Positions 15,352 to 24,441 of a stretch of 64,000 nt of DNA are shown piece by piece. The translations under genes and the position numbers were made by a program. Position 1 is the stretch's first letter. Every line of letters begins with the position of its first letter. Below the pieces are notes generated by a model. It saw only the letters and a list, made by a program, of their open reading frames with translations, did not search any database and had not been told where the DNA came from. The DNA is from Microbacterium sp. W4I4 (lineage in GTDB: Bacteria; Actinomycetota; Actinomycetes; Actinomycetales; Microbacteriaceae), in the NCBI RefSeq assembly GCF_030816235.1, contig NZ_JAUSXT010000001.1, positions 186,001 to 250,000 of the forward strand, in the 5' to 3' direction.

Positions 15352-17939
15352 CACTGCTCCACCGGAGCCAGCTCGATCGCCGTGACGGCCAGCTCGTCGC
15401 CCTCCACGACGGTGAGCTCCGCGATGCGACCGACTGCCCGCAGATCGTCGGCGGCCGCGCGCAGTGCATCGGCCTTGGCCGGAGGCGCCGCGATCGTCGC
15501 GCTGGAAACCGGGGTCTTCTGCGAGGCCTTGGCCTCGGTCTTGGCACGACGGATGCCGATCAGCGCAGCGCTGGCGACGGACAGCACCGCCGGGTCGCCC
15601 TCGGAGCCGAGCGGCTCCGGCCAGGAGGCGGTGTGGATCGAGCCGTCCTCGAACCAGGACCACGCCTCCTCGGTCGCGAAGGACACGATCGGGGCCAGCA
15701 GGCGCAGCAGGGTCGACAGTGCCAGGCGCAGGGCGAGCGCCGCGGAGGCCTGGCCGACATCCGTCTGGTCGTAGGCGCGCTCCTTGACGAGCTCGAGGTA
15801 GTCGTCGCAGAACGTCCAGAAGAACGCCTCGGTGACCTCCAGCGCCTTGGCCTGGTCGTAGTTCTCGTACGCGGCGGTGGCCTCGCGGGTCACGGCGTCC
15901 AGCGTCGCGAGCATCGAGGCGTCCAGCGCGTGGGTGATCTGCGCGCCCTCGGGCACGGGGAAGGAGAGCACGAACTTCGCCGCGTTGAGGATCTTGATCG
16001 CCAGGCGGCGCCCGATCTTCACCTGGGTGGGGTTCTGCGGGTCGAAGGCCGCATCCATGCCCAGTCGGCTCGATGCCGACCAGTACCGCACGGCATCCGA
16101 ACCGTGCTTCTCCAGGATGTCGGCGGGGGTGACCACGTTGCCCTTGGACTTGGACATCTTCTTGCGGTCGGGGTCGACGATGAAGCCGGAGATCGCCGCG
16201 TTGCTCCACGGTGCGCGCTGGTCCTCCAGCGTCGAGCGGAGCATGGTCGAGAACAGCCAGGTGCGGATGATGTCCTGGCCCTGCGGACGCAGATCGAACG
16301 GCGCGACCAGGTTCCAGAGGTCCTTGTCGCGCTGCCAGCCGCCGGCCAGCTGCGGGGTGAGCGAGGAGGTCGCCCAGGTGTCGAAGATGTCCTGCTCGGC
16401 CACGAAGCCGCCAGGCACGCCGCGCTGCTCCTCGGTGAAGCCCGCCGGCACGTCGGTCGTCGGGTCGATGGGCAGGATGTCGTGGGCAGGGGTGAGCACG
16501 CGGTCGTAGTCGCGCTCACCGTTCTCGTCGAGGCCGTACCAGATCGGGATCGGCACGCCGAAGAAGCGCTGACGCGAGACCAGCCAGTCACCGGTGAGCC
16601 CGCCCACCCAGTTCTCGTAGCGCACCCGCATGAAGTCGGGATGCCAGGACATCTGCTTGCCGTTCTCCAGCAGCTGGTCGCGCAGCTCGGCATCGCGGGC
16701 GCCGTTGCGGATGTACCACTGGCGGGTGGAGACGATCTCCAGCGGGCGGTCGCCCTTCTCGAAGAACTTCACCGCGTGGTTGAAGGGCTTGCCGACCTCG
16801 ATGAGCTCGCCCGACTCGCCCAGCAGCTCCACGATGGTCTTGCGGGCGCTGAACACGGTCTTGCCTGCCAGCTGCTCGTAGGCCGCCTTGCCGGCATCCG
16901 TCCGGATCGCCTCGGGAGCATCGGTCAGCACGCGGCCGTCCTTGCCGAGGATCGTGCGGTTGGGCAGATCCAGCTCCCGCCACCAGATGATGTCGGTCAC
17001 GTCGCCGAAGGTGCAGATCATGGCGATGCCCGAGCCCTTGTCCGGCTGGGCGAGGTGGTGCGCGAGCACCGGCACCTCGACGTCGAAGACAGGAGTGCGC
17101 ACGGTGGTGCCGAACGAGGCCTGGTACCGCTCGTCATCCGGGTGCGCGACCAGTGCCACGCAGGCGGCCAGCAGCTCGGGACGGGTGGTCTCGATGTGGA
17201 TGTCGCCGGAGCCGTCCGTGCGGTGGAAGGCGAGGCGGTGATACGCAGCCTGCTGCTCGCGGTCTTCGAGCTCGGCCTGCGCGATCGCGGAGCGGAAGTC
17301 GATGTCCCACAGCGTCGGGGCCAGCGACTGGTACGCCTCGCCGCGGTCCAGTCCGCGCAGGAACGCCAGCTGGCTCTGCCGGATGGTGTCGTCGGAGATG
17401 GTGCGGTAGGTCTGGGTCCAGTCCACGCTGAGCCCCAGCTGGCGGAACAGCGCCTCGAACTGCTTCTCGTCCTCGATGGTCAGTTTCTCGCACAGCTCGA
17501 TGAAGTTGCGGCGGCTGATGGGCAGCTGGTCGGCCGCCCGGGAGGACTTGTTGTCGCCGCCCTCGAACGGGGGCGTGAACTCGGGGTCGTAGGGGAGCGT
17601 GGGGTCGCACCGCACGCCGTAGTAGTTCTGCACGCGACGCTCGGTGGGCAGGCCGTTGTCGTCCCAGCCCATCGGGTAGAAGACGCTCTTGCCGCGCATG
17701 CGCTCGAAGCGGGCCTTGATGTCGGTGTGCGTGTACGAGAACACGTGGCCGATGTGCAGGCTGCCGGATGCCGTCGGCGGGGGAGTGTCGATCGAGTAGA
17801 CGCCCTTGCGGCCGGCCTCTGCGGCGCGGATGCGGTCGAACAGAAACGTGCCCTGCTCCGACCAGCGCTCACCCCACTTCGCTTCAAGGCCTTCGAGGAC
17901 GGGCTTGTCGGGGATCTGGTTCGATGCGGACGCGGCCAT
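15351..17939 (-). CDS. valS: valyl-tRNA synthetase
   Basis: 862 residues, a class Ia aminoacyl-tRNA synthetase that charges tRNA-Val and edits mischarged threonine. HIGH is at 62-65 (GSLHIGH) and KMSKS at about 590 (KKMSKSKGN). The connective-polypeptide editing domain lies between them, with the conserved HIETTRPELLAACVALVAHPDD block. The C-terminal end holds the anticodon-binding helices. The start at 17939 (MAASASNQIPDKPVLEGLEAKWG) follows an AAGGAGA; the open frame continues upstream without homology. It is divergent from the ABC importer operon and overlaps the next gene by a shared stop/start. No T-box was seen in front of it, unlike ileS. Confidence 0.97.
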   Translation of the reverse strand: MAASASNQIPDKPVLEGLEAKWGERWSEQGTFLFDRIRAAEAGRKGVYSIDTPPPTASGSLHIGHVFSYTHTDIKARFERMRGKSVFYPMGWDDNGLPTERRVQNYYGVRCDPTLPYDPEFTPPFEGGDNKSSRAADQLPISRRNFIELCEKLTIEDEKQFEALFRQLGLSVDWTQTYRTISDDTIRQSQLAFLRGLDRGEAYQSLAPTLWDIDFRSAIAQAELEDREQQAAYHRLAFHRTDGSGDIHIETTRPELLAACVALVAHPDDERYQASFGTTVRTPVFDVEVPVLAHHLAQPDKGSGIAMICTFGDVTDIIWWRELDLPNRTILGKDGRVLTDAPEAIRTDAGKAAYEQLAGKTVFSARKTIVELLGESGELIEVGKPFNHAVKFFEKGDRPLEIVSTRQWYIRNGARDAELRDQLLENGKQMSWHPDFMRVRYENWVGGLTGDWLVSRQRFFGVPIPIWYGLDENGERDYDRVLTPAHDILPIDPTTDVPAGFTEEQRGVPGGFVAEQDIFDTWATSSLTPQLAGGWQRDKDLWNLVAPFDLRPQGQDIIRTWLFSTMLRSTLEDQRAPWSNAAISGFIVDPDRKKMSKSKGNVVTPADILEKHGSDAVRYWSASSRLGMDAAFDPQNPTQVKIGRRLAIKILNAAKFVLSFPVPEGAQITHALDASMLATLDAVTREATAAYENYDQAKALEVTEAFFWTFCDDYLELVKERAYDQTDVGQASAALALRLALSTLLRLLAPIVSFATEEAWSWFEDGSIHTASWPEPLGSEGDPAVLSVASAALIGIRRAKTEAKASQKTPVSSATIAAPPAKADALRAAADDLRAVGRIAELTVVEGDELAVTAIELAPVEQ

Positions 17940-18104
17940 GTCGGTCTCCTTGAGCGATGTGTGCGGCACTGTGTGAGCGTGCCTGAGTGTGGGTTGTCCG
18001 AGAAGTCTATCGGCTGCCCCGGCGATCGGTTTTGATCGACCCCGTCCAAGAAACGCCGCTAGCATGGAGTGTTCCCCTGTTCCGCACTTTCGCGAGGTTC
18101 CCGA

Positions 18105-19736
18105 ATGCCTTCTCTTCCCGTGCGTCTTCTCCCTCTCGCTGCGCTCGCCGCGGCATCCGCTCTGATTCTCAGCGCCTGTGCCGGTCCCGCATCCGACGGC
18201 GCGGCCGACCCTGCCGCGAACACCGATGCTGAGCTCACCTGGGCGATCGAGGGCGCCAACCTCGCCAACGGGCACATGGACCCGCAGACCAGCCAGCTGG
18301 ACGTGTCGGCGATGGTGCAGCGGCAGGTGCTGGACTCCCTGGTGTTCCAGGAGGCCGACGGCTCTTTCTCGCCGTGGCTGGCCAAGAGCTGGAAGGTCTC
18401 CGATGACGGCAGGGCCTACACGTTCGAGCTGCGCGAAGACGTGACCTTCACCGACGGCACCCTGTTCGATGCCGCTGCGGTCAAGGCGAACTTCGACCGC
18501 ATCGTGGATCCGAAGACCGAGTCCGCGCAGGCGGCCAGCATGCTCGGCGGCGAGCTGTACGCCGGGACGAAGGTCATCGACGACCACACCGTCGAGGTCG
18601 ACTTCACCCAGCCGTACGCTCCCTTCCTGCAGGCGGCGAGCACCGCCCAGCTGGGCTTCTGGTCGCCGAAGGTGCTGGAGTCCTCGGCCGATCAGCTCAA
18701 GGCGGGCGGCCCGGACGTGTCGATCGGCACCGGTCCGTTCGCGCTCAGCGAGTACACCGCCGATCAGGAGCTCGTCTTCACCCGCAACGACGACTACGCA
18801 TGGGGTCCTGACGGCGCGAAGGCTCCGAAGATCAAGACGCTGCGCGTGGAGATCCTGCCCGAGGCCTCCGTGCGCGCCGGTGTGCTGAGCTCCGGCGAGG
18901 CGCAGATCGCGAGCAATCTGCCGCCTAACGCCGTCTCCGGTCTCGGCGATGACATCACGGTCGCCTCGAAGGAGTACCCGGGCCTGCCGTACTCGCTGTT
19001 CCTCAACGAGAAGTACGGCGTCTTCGCCGACCAGAAGGTGCGCCAGGCGTTCGAGCTGTCCATCGATGTCGACGCCGCGGTCAAGCAGATCTTCTTCGGC
19101 CAGTTCCCGCGCGCGTGGAGCATCCTCGGCCCCACCACTCCCGGCTACGACAAGGCGCTCGAGGGCACGTGGGCGTTCGACGCCGACAAGGCGAACGCCC
19201 TGCTGGACGAGGCGGGCTGGACCGAGCGCGGCAAGGACGGCATCCGCGTCAAGGACGGCAAGCGCCTCTCCGCGCGCTGGATCGCCTGGACCCCGATCTC
19301 CGACGACCGCACGGCACTGGCCAACGCGATCCAGTCCGACCTGAAGAAGGTCGGCTTCGAGATCGTCCGCGAGAAGCTCGAGCCCGCCGCGTACAACGAG
19401 CAGTACGGGCCCAAGACCTACGACCTCACCGACTGGGACTTCTCCGGCGTGGATGCCGACCTGCTGCGCAGCCACCTGGGCACCGACGGCTTCCAGAACG
19501 CCTCGCAGGTCAGCGACCCGGCTGTGGACAAGCTGCTGGCCGAGGGCCTGGCGACCAGCGACACGGCCGAGCGCGCCGCGATCTACACGAAGATCCAGCA
19601 GTGGAACTCCGAGCACGTGGCCATCGTCCCGCTGTACGTCGCCTCGCAGATCACCGCCTCCGCGAAGGACGTCACGGGCCTGACCTACGACCTGTACGGC
19701 CGTCCGCTGTTCTACGACGTGAGTCTCTCCGACTGA
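18105..19736 (+). CDS. ABC transporter substrate-binding lipoprotein (peptide/nickel, SBP family 5)
   Basis: 543 residues. The N-terminus is a lipoprotein signal: a hydrophobic stretch ending in LILSAC with the lipidated Cys at 25. The mature part has the two-lobe family 5 fold: DSLVFQEADGSFSPWLAKSWKVSDDGRAYTFELREDVTFTDGT is the classic N-lobe signature. The ATG at 18105 has GCGAGG seven bases upstream; a GTG 36 bp earlier is possible but would put residues before the signal. The next three genes encode the permeases and ATPase of the same importer. It delivers oligopeptides or a similar ligand to them on the outer face of the membrane; the exact ligand is not readable. Confidence 0.93.
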   Translation: MPSLPVRLLPLAALAAASALILSACAGPASDGAADPAANTDAELTWAIEGANLANGHMDPQTSQLDVSAMVQRQVLDSLVFQEADGSFSPWLAKSWKVSDDGRAYTFELREDVTFTDGTLFDAAAVKANFDRIVDPKTESAQAASMLGGELYAGTKVIDDHTVEVDFTQPYAPFLQAASTAQLGFWSPKVLESSADQLKAGGPDVSIGTGPFALSEYTADQELVFTRNDDYAWGPDGAKAPKIKTLRVEILPEASVRAGVLSSGEAQIASNLPPNAVSGLGDDITVASKEYPGLPYSLFLNEKYGVFADQKVRQAFELSIDVDAAVKQIFFGQFPRAWSILGPTTPGYDKALEGTWAFDADKANALLDEAGWTERGKDGIRVKDGKRLSARWIAWTPISDDRTALANAIQSDLKKVGFEIVREKLEPAAYNEQYGPKTYDLTDWDFSGVDADLLRSHLGTDGFQNASQVSDPAVDKLLAEGLATSDTAERAAIYTKIQQWNSEHVAIVPLYVASQITASAKDVTGLTYDLYGRPLFYDVSLSD

Positions 19737-19749
19737 CATCCTTGTCCAC

Positions 19750-20721
19750 GTGGCACGTCTTCTGAGCAGGGTCGCGGGGATCGCAGCATCCGCCGTCTTC
19801 GTGCTGTGGGGTGCCGCGACGCTGGCGTTCCTCGCGTTCCGGGTGATCCCCGGTGACGCCGTGTCGGTGATGCTGGGCCCGCAGGCCCAGGTCAGCGAGC
19901 AGGTCAAGGACGGCATCCGCGCGGACCTGGGGTTGGATCGTCCGCCTCTGGAGCAGTACTTCGGCTACCTCGGGGGGCTGCTGCACGGCGATCTCGGCCG
20001 CTCGTACCAGCTGCGGCTGCCGGTGACCGAGGTGATCGGACGCCAGCTCGGACCGACCCTGCAGCTGACCGCCGTGGCACTGCTGATCGCCCTCGTCCTG
20101 GCGCTCGCCGTGGCGCTGTTCGCGCGTCGCGGTGTCGCGCGGGCGCTGGTGGTCACCGTCGAGCTGATCGTGCTCTCCTCGCCGGTGTTCTGGATCGGAC
20201 TCCTGCTGCTGGCGGTCTTCGCCTTCGGGTTGGGCTGGTTCCCCGTCGCGGGCTCCCGCAGTCCCGCCACGATCGTGCTGCCCGCGGTGACCCTGGCGCT
20301 GCCGGTCGCCGCGCTGATCGGGCAGGTGCTGCGCGACGGCATCGACCAGGCCGAGCGGCAGCCCTTCGCGGAGACCGTGCGAGCCCGCGGTGCCGGTTCT
20401 GCACGGGTGGTGCTGCGGCACTCGCTGCGGCACGGAGCGGCGAACACCCTCACGCTCACCGCGTACCTGGTGGGATCCCTGCTGGGCGGTGCGGTGCTCG
20501 TCGAGACCGTTTTCGCACGACCAGGGCTCGGCCGGGTCACGTTGGCCGCGATCATCAACCGGGACCTGCCCGTGGTCGCCGGGATCATCATGCTCAGCGC
20601 GCTGGTGTTCGTGGTGGTCAATGTGGCGGTCGAGCTGCTGCACCCGCTGCTGGACCCGCGACTGCGCGGGCGGACCGCGTCGTTCGGCGGGGGCATGCCG
20701 GCGATGGGGGAGCGACGATGA
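19750..20721 (+). CDS. ABC importer permease, DppB-like
   Basis: 323 residues, inner-membrane permease of the dipeptide/oligopeptide/nickel class. The first helix and FRVIPGDAVSVMLGPQAQVSEQ are typical of DppB/OppB. The EAA loop that contacts the ATPase appears as ETVRARGAGSARVVLRHSLRHG, and TYLVGSLLGGAVLVETVFARPGLG is the conserved follow-on helix. Translation starts at a GTG 13 bp after the binding-protein stop. Its end overlaps the start of the second permease by 4 bp, so the two halves of the pore are coupled. Confidence 0.92.
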   Translation: MARLLSRVAGIAASAVFVLWGAATLAFLAFRVIPGDAVSVMLGPQAQVSEQVKDGIRADLGLDRPPLEQYFGYLGGLLHGDLGRSYQLRLPVTEVIGRQLGPTLQLTAVALLIALVLALAVALFARRGVARALVVTVELIVLSSPVFWIGLLLLAVFAFGLGWFPVAGSRSPATIVLPAVTLALPVAALIGQVLRDGIDQAERQPFAETVRARGAGSARVVLRHSLRHGAANTLTLTAYLVGSLLGGAVLVETVFARPGLGRVTLAAIINRDLPVVAGIIMLSALVFVVVNVAVELLHPLLDPRLRGRTASFGGGMPAMGERR

Positions 20722-21527
20722 GGGCGCGCACCGCGGGGATGTGGGTGGCCGCAGCGTTCCTCGCCCTGGTGGCGCTCGCCGCCTTCGCGCCGGGCCTGCT
20801 GGCGTCGCAGGACCCGTTGCAGACCGATGTGCGCGCCGCCCTGCAGCCGCCGAGCGCCGCGCACCTGTTCGGCACCGACCAGTCCGGCCGGGATGTGTTC
20901 TCGCGCGTGGTGCACGGCGCCGCTCGGTCAGCGGGGATCGGGCTGCTGGCCACCGTGCTGGCCCTCGTGATCGGGCTGATCGTCGGCGCACTGTCCGGCA
21001 TCGCCCCGCGACCGATCGACACGGCGACGATGCGGGTGACCGACATCCTGCTCGCGTTCCCGGAGTTCCTCGTCGCGCTGATCGTCGTGGCGGTGCTCGG
21101 CCCGGGCGGGGTGAACGTCGCGATCGCCGTGACCGTGGCCGCCGTGCCGGTGTACATCCGGCTGGCGCGTATGCAGACCCGCACGCTGCGGATCGCCGAG
21201 CACGTCGAGGCGGCGCGCATACTCGGGGTGGGGCGCCTGCGCGCGTTCACGCGGCACGTGGTGCCTGGTGTGTTCGGGGCGCTCAGTGTGCTGGCGACGA
21301 TCGGGATCGGTTCGGCGATCCTGGCCGCGGCGGGACTGAGCTTCCTGGGCCTGGGACCCGCGGAGCCCGACCCGGAGTGGGGGCTGATGCTCGCGGGTGG
21401 ACGCAACGTCCTGGGGCAGGCCTGGTGGATCTCGGTGTTCCCAGGGCTGGCGATCACGATGACCGTGATCAGCGCCACCGTCATCGGCCGCACTTTGCGC
21501 GCTCGCGCCGACGGGAGTGCGTCATGA
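20718..21527 (+). CDS. ABC importer permease, DppC-like
   Basis: 269 residues, partner of the preceding permease. The N-terminal helix is followed by LQPPSAAHLFGTDQSGRDVFSRVVHGAARSAGIG, the DppC hallmark. The EAA loop is EHVEAARILGVGRLRAFTRHVVPG, and GLSFLGLGPAEPDPEWGLMLAGGR is the conserved C-terminal signature. Start and stop overlap both neighbours by 4 bp, giving a strictly coupled operon. Confidence 0.93.
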   Translation: MRARTAGMWVAAAFLALVALAAFAPGLLASQDPLQTDVRAALQPPSAAHLFGTDQSGRDVFSRVVHGAARSAGIGLLATVLALVIGLIVGALSGIAPRPIDTATMRVTDILLAFPEFLVALIVVAVLGPGGVNVAIAVTVAAVPVYIRLARMQTRTLRIAEHVEAARILGVGRLRAFTRHVVPGVFGALSVLATIGIGSAILAAAGLSFLGLGPAEPDPEWGLMLAGGRNVLGQAWWISVFPGLAITMTVISATVIGRTLRARADGSAS

Positions 21528-23017
21528 CCGCCGTCGACGTGCAGGAGCTGCGGGTCGAGATCGCCGGGCGCGCGGTCGTGGACGGCGTCAGCTTCACGGT
21601 CGCGCCGGGGGAGTGCGTGGCGATCGTCGGGGAATCCGGCGCGGGCAAGTCGCTCACCGCCCGTGCGCTGCTGGGGCTGCTCCCCGAGAGGGCGGTCGTG
21701 TCGGCATCCCGCCTGGAGATCGACGGAGCGGATGCCGCACGGCTGAGCGAGCTCGGCTGGCGCAGACTGCGGGGTCGATCGATCGCCCTGGTGTCCCAAG
21801 ACGCCCTGGCCGCGCTGGATCCGCTGCGCCGGATCGGACGGGAAGTCGCCGAGCCCATGGAGATCCACGGGCTGCATCCCGGCGGCCGCGACGACCGGGT
21901 GCAGGAGCTGCTGACCTCGGTATCGATGCCCGACCCGGTGCGGACCGTGCAGAGTCGACCTCACGAGTTGTCGGGCGGAATGCGCCAGCGCGCACTGATC
22001 GCCTCGGCGCTCGCCGGGGAGCCGGCCGTGCTCGTGGCGGATGAGGCGACCACGGCACTGGATGCCACGGTGCAGGCGCGCATCCTCGACCTGCTGCGCT
22101 CGATCGCCGACGCGGGCACCGCCGTGGTGTTCATCAGTCATGACTTCGCCGCGGTGCGCCGGGTCGCCGACCGCGTGCTGGTGATGCGCGACGGGGTGAT
22201 CGTGGAGCAGGGCGCCGTCGATGAGGTCATGCGCGCACCACGCAGCGAATACACCCGGGCGCTGGTCGCCGCCAGCACGGCCGACCTGCGTGCGCCGCGG
22301 GAGGGTGGGGCCGTTCCGCTGCTGCAGGCTCGCGGCCTGTCGGTGGCGTTCGATCGCCCCGCCGTCGTCGGAGCGAGCTTCACGCTCTCCTCCGGACGGA
22401 CGCTGGGAGTCGTGGGGGAATCCGGCTCGGGCAAGACGACGCTGGCTCGGATGCTGGTGGGGGTGCAGCATCCGGATGCAGGGGAGCTGACATGGTCATC
22501 ACCGCAGCGGGTGCAGCTCGTGCACCAGAACCCGCTCGGAGCCTTCGACCCGCGCTGGACGATCGCCCGCTCTCTGACCGAGGCGCTGCAGGCCGCCGGG
22601 GTGCCGCGCGAGGAACGCCCCTCTCGGGTCATCGGGCTGCTCGCCGAGGTCGGGCTGGCACCGGAGCTGGCGGGTCGGCGCGCACGTGAGCTGTCCGGAG
22701 GTCAGCGGCAGCGCGCCGCGATCGCCCGCGCGCTCGCCGCGGACCCGACCGTCCTCGTGCTCGACGAGCCGGTCTCCGCTCTCGACCCGACCGTGCGCGG
22801 CCAGGTGCTCGCGCTGCTGGATCGGCTGCAACAGGAGCGGGAGCTGACCATGGTGTTCGTCTCGCACGACCTGGCGGTGATCGCCGCGGTGTGCGACGAC
22901 GTGCTGGTGATGCAGGACGGGGTGATCGTCGAGCAGGGCCCGGTGGCGGACGTGTTCGCCGCTCCCCGGCATCCGTTCACCCGGGAGCTGCTTGCGGCAG
23001 CGGGTGCGGATCAGTAG
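21524..23017 (+). CDS. fused double-ATPase of the dipeptide-type ABC importer (DppD-DppF)
   Basis: 497 residues holding two complete ABC ATPase domains in one chain, in place of the separate DppD and DppF. Domain 1 has Walker A GESGAGKS (about 36-43), signature ELSGGMRQR and Walker B VLVADEATTALD. Domain 2 has Walker A GESGSGKT (about 299-306), signature ELSGGQRQR and Walker B VLVLDEPVSALD. It energises uptake through the two permeases. The ATG at 21524 overlaps the DppC stop by 4 bp. Its 3' end overlaps the convergent YoeB gene by 7 bp. Such fused forms are common in actinobacteria. Confidence 0.94.
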   Translation: MTAVDVQELRVEIAGRAVVDGVSFTVAPGECVAIVGESGAGKSLTARALLGLLPERAVVSASRLEIDGADAARLSELGWRRLRGRSIALVSQDALAALDPLRRIGREVAEPMEIHGLHPGGRDDRVQELLTSVSMPDPVRTVQSRPHELSGGMRQRALIASALAGEPAVLVADEATTALDATVQARILDLLRSIADAGTAVVFISHDFAAVRRVADRVLVMRDGVIVEQGAVDEVMRAPRSEYTRALVAASTADLRAPREGGAVPLLQARGLSVAFDRPAVVGASFTLSSGRTLGVVGESGSGKTTLARMLVGVQHPDAGELTWSSPQRVQLVHQNPLGAFDPRWTIARSLTEALQAAGVPREERPSRVIGLLAEVGLAPELAGRRARELSGGQRQRAAIARALAADPTVLVLDEPVSALDPTVRGQVLALLDRLQQERELTMVFVSHDLAVIAAVCDDVLVMQDGVIVEQGPVADVFAAPRHPFTRELLAAAGADQ

Positions 23018-23265
23018 TGATAGCGGCAGGCCGCGATGCGCACCTCGTCGTCGACGAGCCGGTAGACGAGTCGGTGCTCGGCATTGATCCGTCGAGACCA
23101 GTAGCCCGAGAAGCCGTGTTTGAGTGGCTCGGGCTTTCCGATCCCCTCGTTGCCGTTGCGGACGATGTCCATGATCAGCTGGTTGATGCGCTTGAGCAGT
23201 TTGCGATCCTGAGCCTGCCACCACAGATAGTCGTCCCAGGCTTCGGGGCTGAAGGTGATCTTCAT
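23011..23265 (-). CDS. yoeB: YoeB toxin (ribosome-dependent mRNA endonuclease)
   Basis: 84 residues, the exact length of E. coli YoeB. The catalytic residues E46 (KPEPLKH), R65 (EHRLVY) and H83 (CRYHY) are at the same numbers as in E. coli, so the toxin looks active. It cleaves mRNA in the ribosomal A site when freed from its antitoxin. Its start overlaps the antitoxin stop by 4 bp. Its 3' end overlaps the end of the ABC ATPase gene on the other strand. Confidence 0.95.
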   Translation of the reverse strand: MKITFSPEAWDDYLWWQAQDRKLLKRINQLIMDIVRNGNEGIGKPEPLKHGFSGYWSRRINAEHRLVYRLVDDEVRIAACRYHY

Positions 23266-23513
23266 CCCAGGAGATCGCGTACGGAGCCTCCGCCGGATTC
23301 GAGCGCATCGATGGATGTGAGAAGTCGGCGGGCATTCGCCGGGCTGCGCAGAAGATACGCCGTCTCCTTGAGTGATTCGTAGTCATCGAGAGAGACGATT
23401 ACGGCCGGTTCGCGACCCGCGCGCGTGATGACGATCTCCTCGCGGTCGTCGACGACACTGTCCAGAACCTCGGCATACCGGGCTCGGGAGTCGCTGTAGC
23501 TCATGGTTCTCAT
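23262..23513 (-). CDS. yefM: YefM/Phd-type antitoxin
   Basis: 83 residues of the Phd/YefM family, with MSYSDSRARYAEVLDSVVDDREEIVITRAGREPAVIVSLDDYESLKETAYLLRSPANARRLL as the DNA-binding fold followed by the toxin-binding tail. The ATG at 23513 has AGGAGGGG upstream and is preferred; an in-frame ATG at 23504 lacks one. It neutralises YoeB and, with it, represses the operon, probably at the GTAC-containing repeat at 23531-23559. Confidence 0.94.
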   Translation of the reverse strand: MRTMSYSDSRARYAEVLDSVVDDREEIVITRAGREPAVIVSLDDYESLKETAYLLRSPANARRLLTSIDALESGGGSVRDLLG

Positions 23514-23530
23514 GACCCCTCCTCACGTTG

Positions 23531-23559
23531 CGTACGTATTATTGTACGTCACTTAGTAC
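23531..23559 (-). promoter_or_regulatory. likely YefM-YoeB operator and promoter
   Basis: CGTAC (23531-23535) and GTACG (23544-23548) form an inverted repeat, with a further GTAC at 23556-23559. YefM-type repressors bind GTAC-centred repeats. On the minus strand TACAAT (23546-23541) is a good -10 box inside the repeat. Confidence 0.5.
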
Positions 23560-23573
23560 CGCTCTGGGTGAGT

Positions 23574-24224
23574 TCAGTCGCGCAGGGCGATGCCGGCCGC
23601 CGCCGCGAATGCCGGCGCGAGCAACTCGGCCTGACGGAAGGTGAGCGTCGTTCCCCTCAGCGAGGCAACGTCGAGGAAGGACAGCGCGTCGAGTCCGCGC
23701 AGGTCGACGTGCTCGGCGCGCAGGCCCCGGGTGTCGACCTCATCGGAACGGCTGTCGGTGAAAGCGAGGCGGGTGAGGGTCGCGCCGGGCAGGTCGAGAG
23801 CGGTGATCTGGCAGGAGCCGATGCGCACGTCGACGGCCTTCGCCGCTGCGAGGGTGAGGTAATCGATCCGCACGCCGTGCAACTCCAGCTCGCCGATGCG
23901 GGCATCGCTGAGATCGAGGGTGCCGATCCGGCCGCCGGAGATGCGCACCCGGCGAAGATTCGCCGACCGTGCAGGCAGATCTGCGATGCGCAGCTCCCGC
24001 AGCTCGACATCCATCAGGGTCGCGCCGCGCAGGTCCAGCGTGTCAGCGGTCCCGGTGAGCACGCACTGCTCGAGCGTGGAGTGGGCGAGATCCGCATTGC
24101 CGTCGAGCTCGATGCGGGAGGCGATGAGATCCGTGCTGCGCCGCGGCTGCGCGGCATCCAGACGCTCGGGCAGATCGGGTGCGGATACCAGGGGCGGGCG
24201 GAGGTCATCACTGCGTCGAGCCAT
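23574..24224 (-). CDS. pentapeptide-repeat-like protein
   Basis: 216 residues. From about residue 30 the chain is built of repeated short beta units with a regular Leu/Val every five residues (LDLRGATLMDVELRELRIADL, RRVRISGGRIGTLDLSDARIGELELHGVRIDYLTL), which points to a right-handed beta-helix of the pentapeptide repeat kind. The start at 24224 (MARRSDDLRPP) is chosen because upstream in-frame codons run into the palindrome at 24254-24303. No signal or membrane segment. Some pentapeptide proteins mimic DNA and protect gyrase, but nothing here shows that role. Confidence 0.7.
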   Translation of the reverse strand: MARRSDDLRPPLVSAPDLPERLDAAQPRRSTDLIASRIELDGNADLAHSTLEQCVLTGTADTLDLRGATLMDVELRELRIADLPARSANLRRVRISGGRIGTLDLSDARIGELELHGVRIDYLTLAAAKAVDVRIGSCQITALDLPGATLTRLAFTDSRSDEVDTRGLRAEHVDLRGLDALSFLDVASLRGTTLTFRQAELLAPAFAAAAGIALRD

Positions 24225-24253
24225 GCGCTCGACTCTAGGCGAGGGCGCTGGCG

Positions 24254-24363
24254 CGGACGGAAAACGTCGGTGAGGGACGCCGCGCACCGACGTTTTCCAT
24301 CCGGCTCGACGACTCTCGGATGGAAAGGGCTGGTTCGCCGGGCCGGGGACCTACGGTTTCCAT
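24254..24363. repeat. inverted repeats with a shared GGA-N-GGAAA core
   Basis: The left arm 24254-24272 and right arm 24285-24303 are complementary over 19 bp with one mismatch (12-nt loop); the inner 14 bp (GGAAAACGTCGGTG) are perfect. A second, weaker pair with the same core follows: GGATGGAAA at 24318-24326 and TTTCCATC at 24356-24363. The pair could fold into stable hairpins between the pentapeptide-like gene and the ileS leader. No known element was recognised. Confidence 0.55.
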
Positions 24364-24429
24364 CTTCCGGATGGGCGATGTCATCAGAAGGGCATGGCTG
24401 ACCAGGAGTGCGGTGTTCGCGGACTGGCG

Positions 24430-24435
24430 TAGAAT
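24430..24435 (+). promoter_or_regulatory. ileS leader promoter, -10 box
   Basis: TAGAAT lies about 12 bp before the first T-box-like bases. No convincing -35 was found at 16-18 bp spacing. Confidence 0.4.
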
Positions 24436-24441
24436 GGCGGG

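Noticed and set aside
17940..19916. N-terminal extension of valS running to 19916
   Set aside because: The homologous start MAASASNQ with a ribosome binding site is at 17939; the extension is the shadow of the binding-protein gene.
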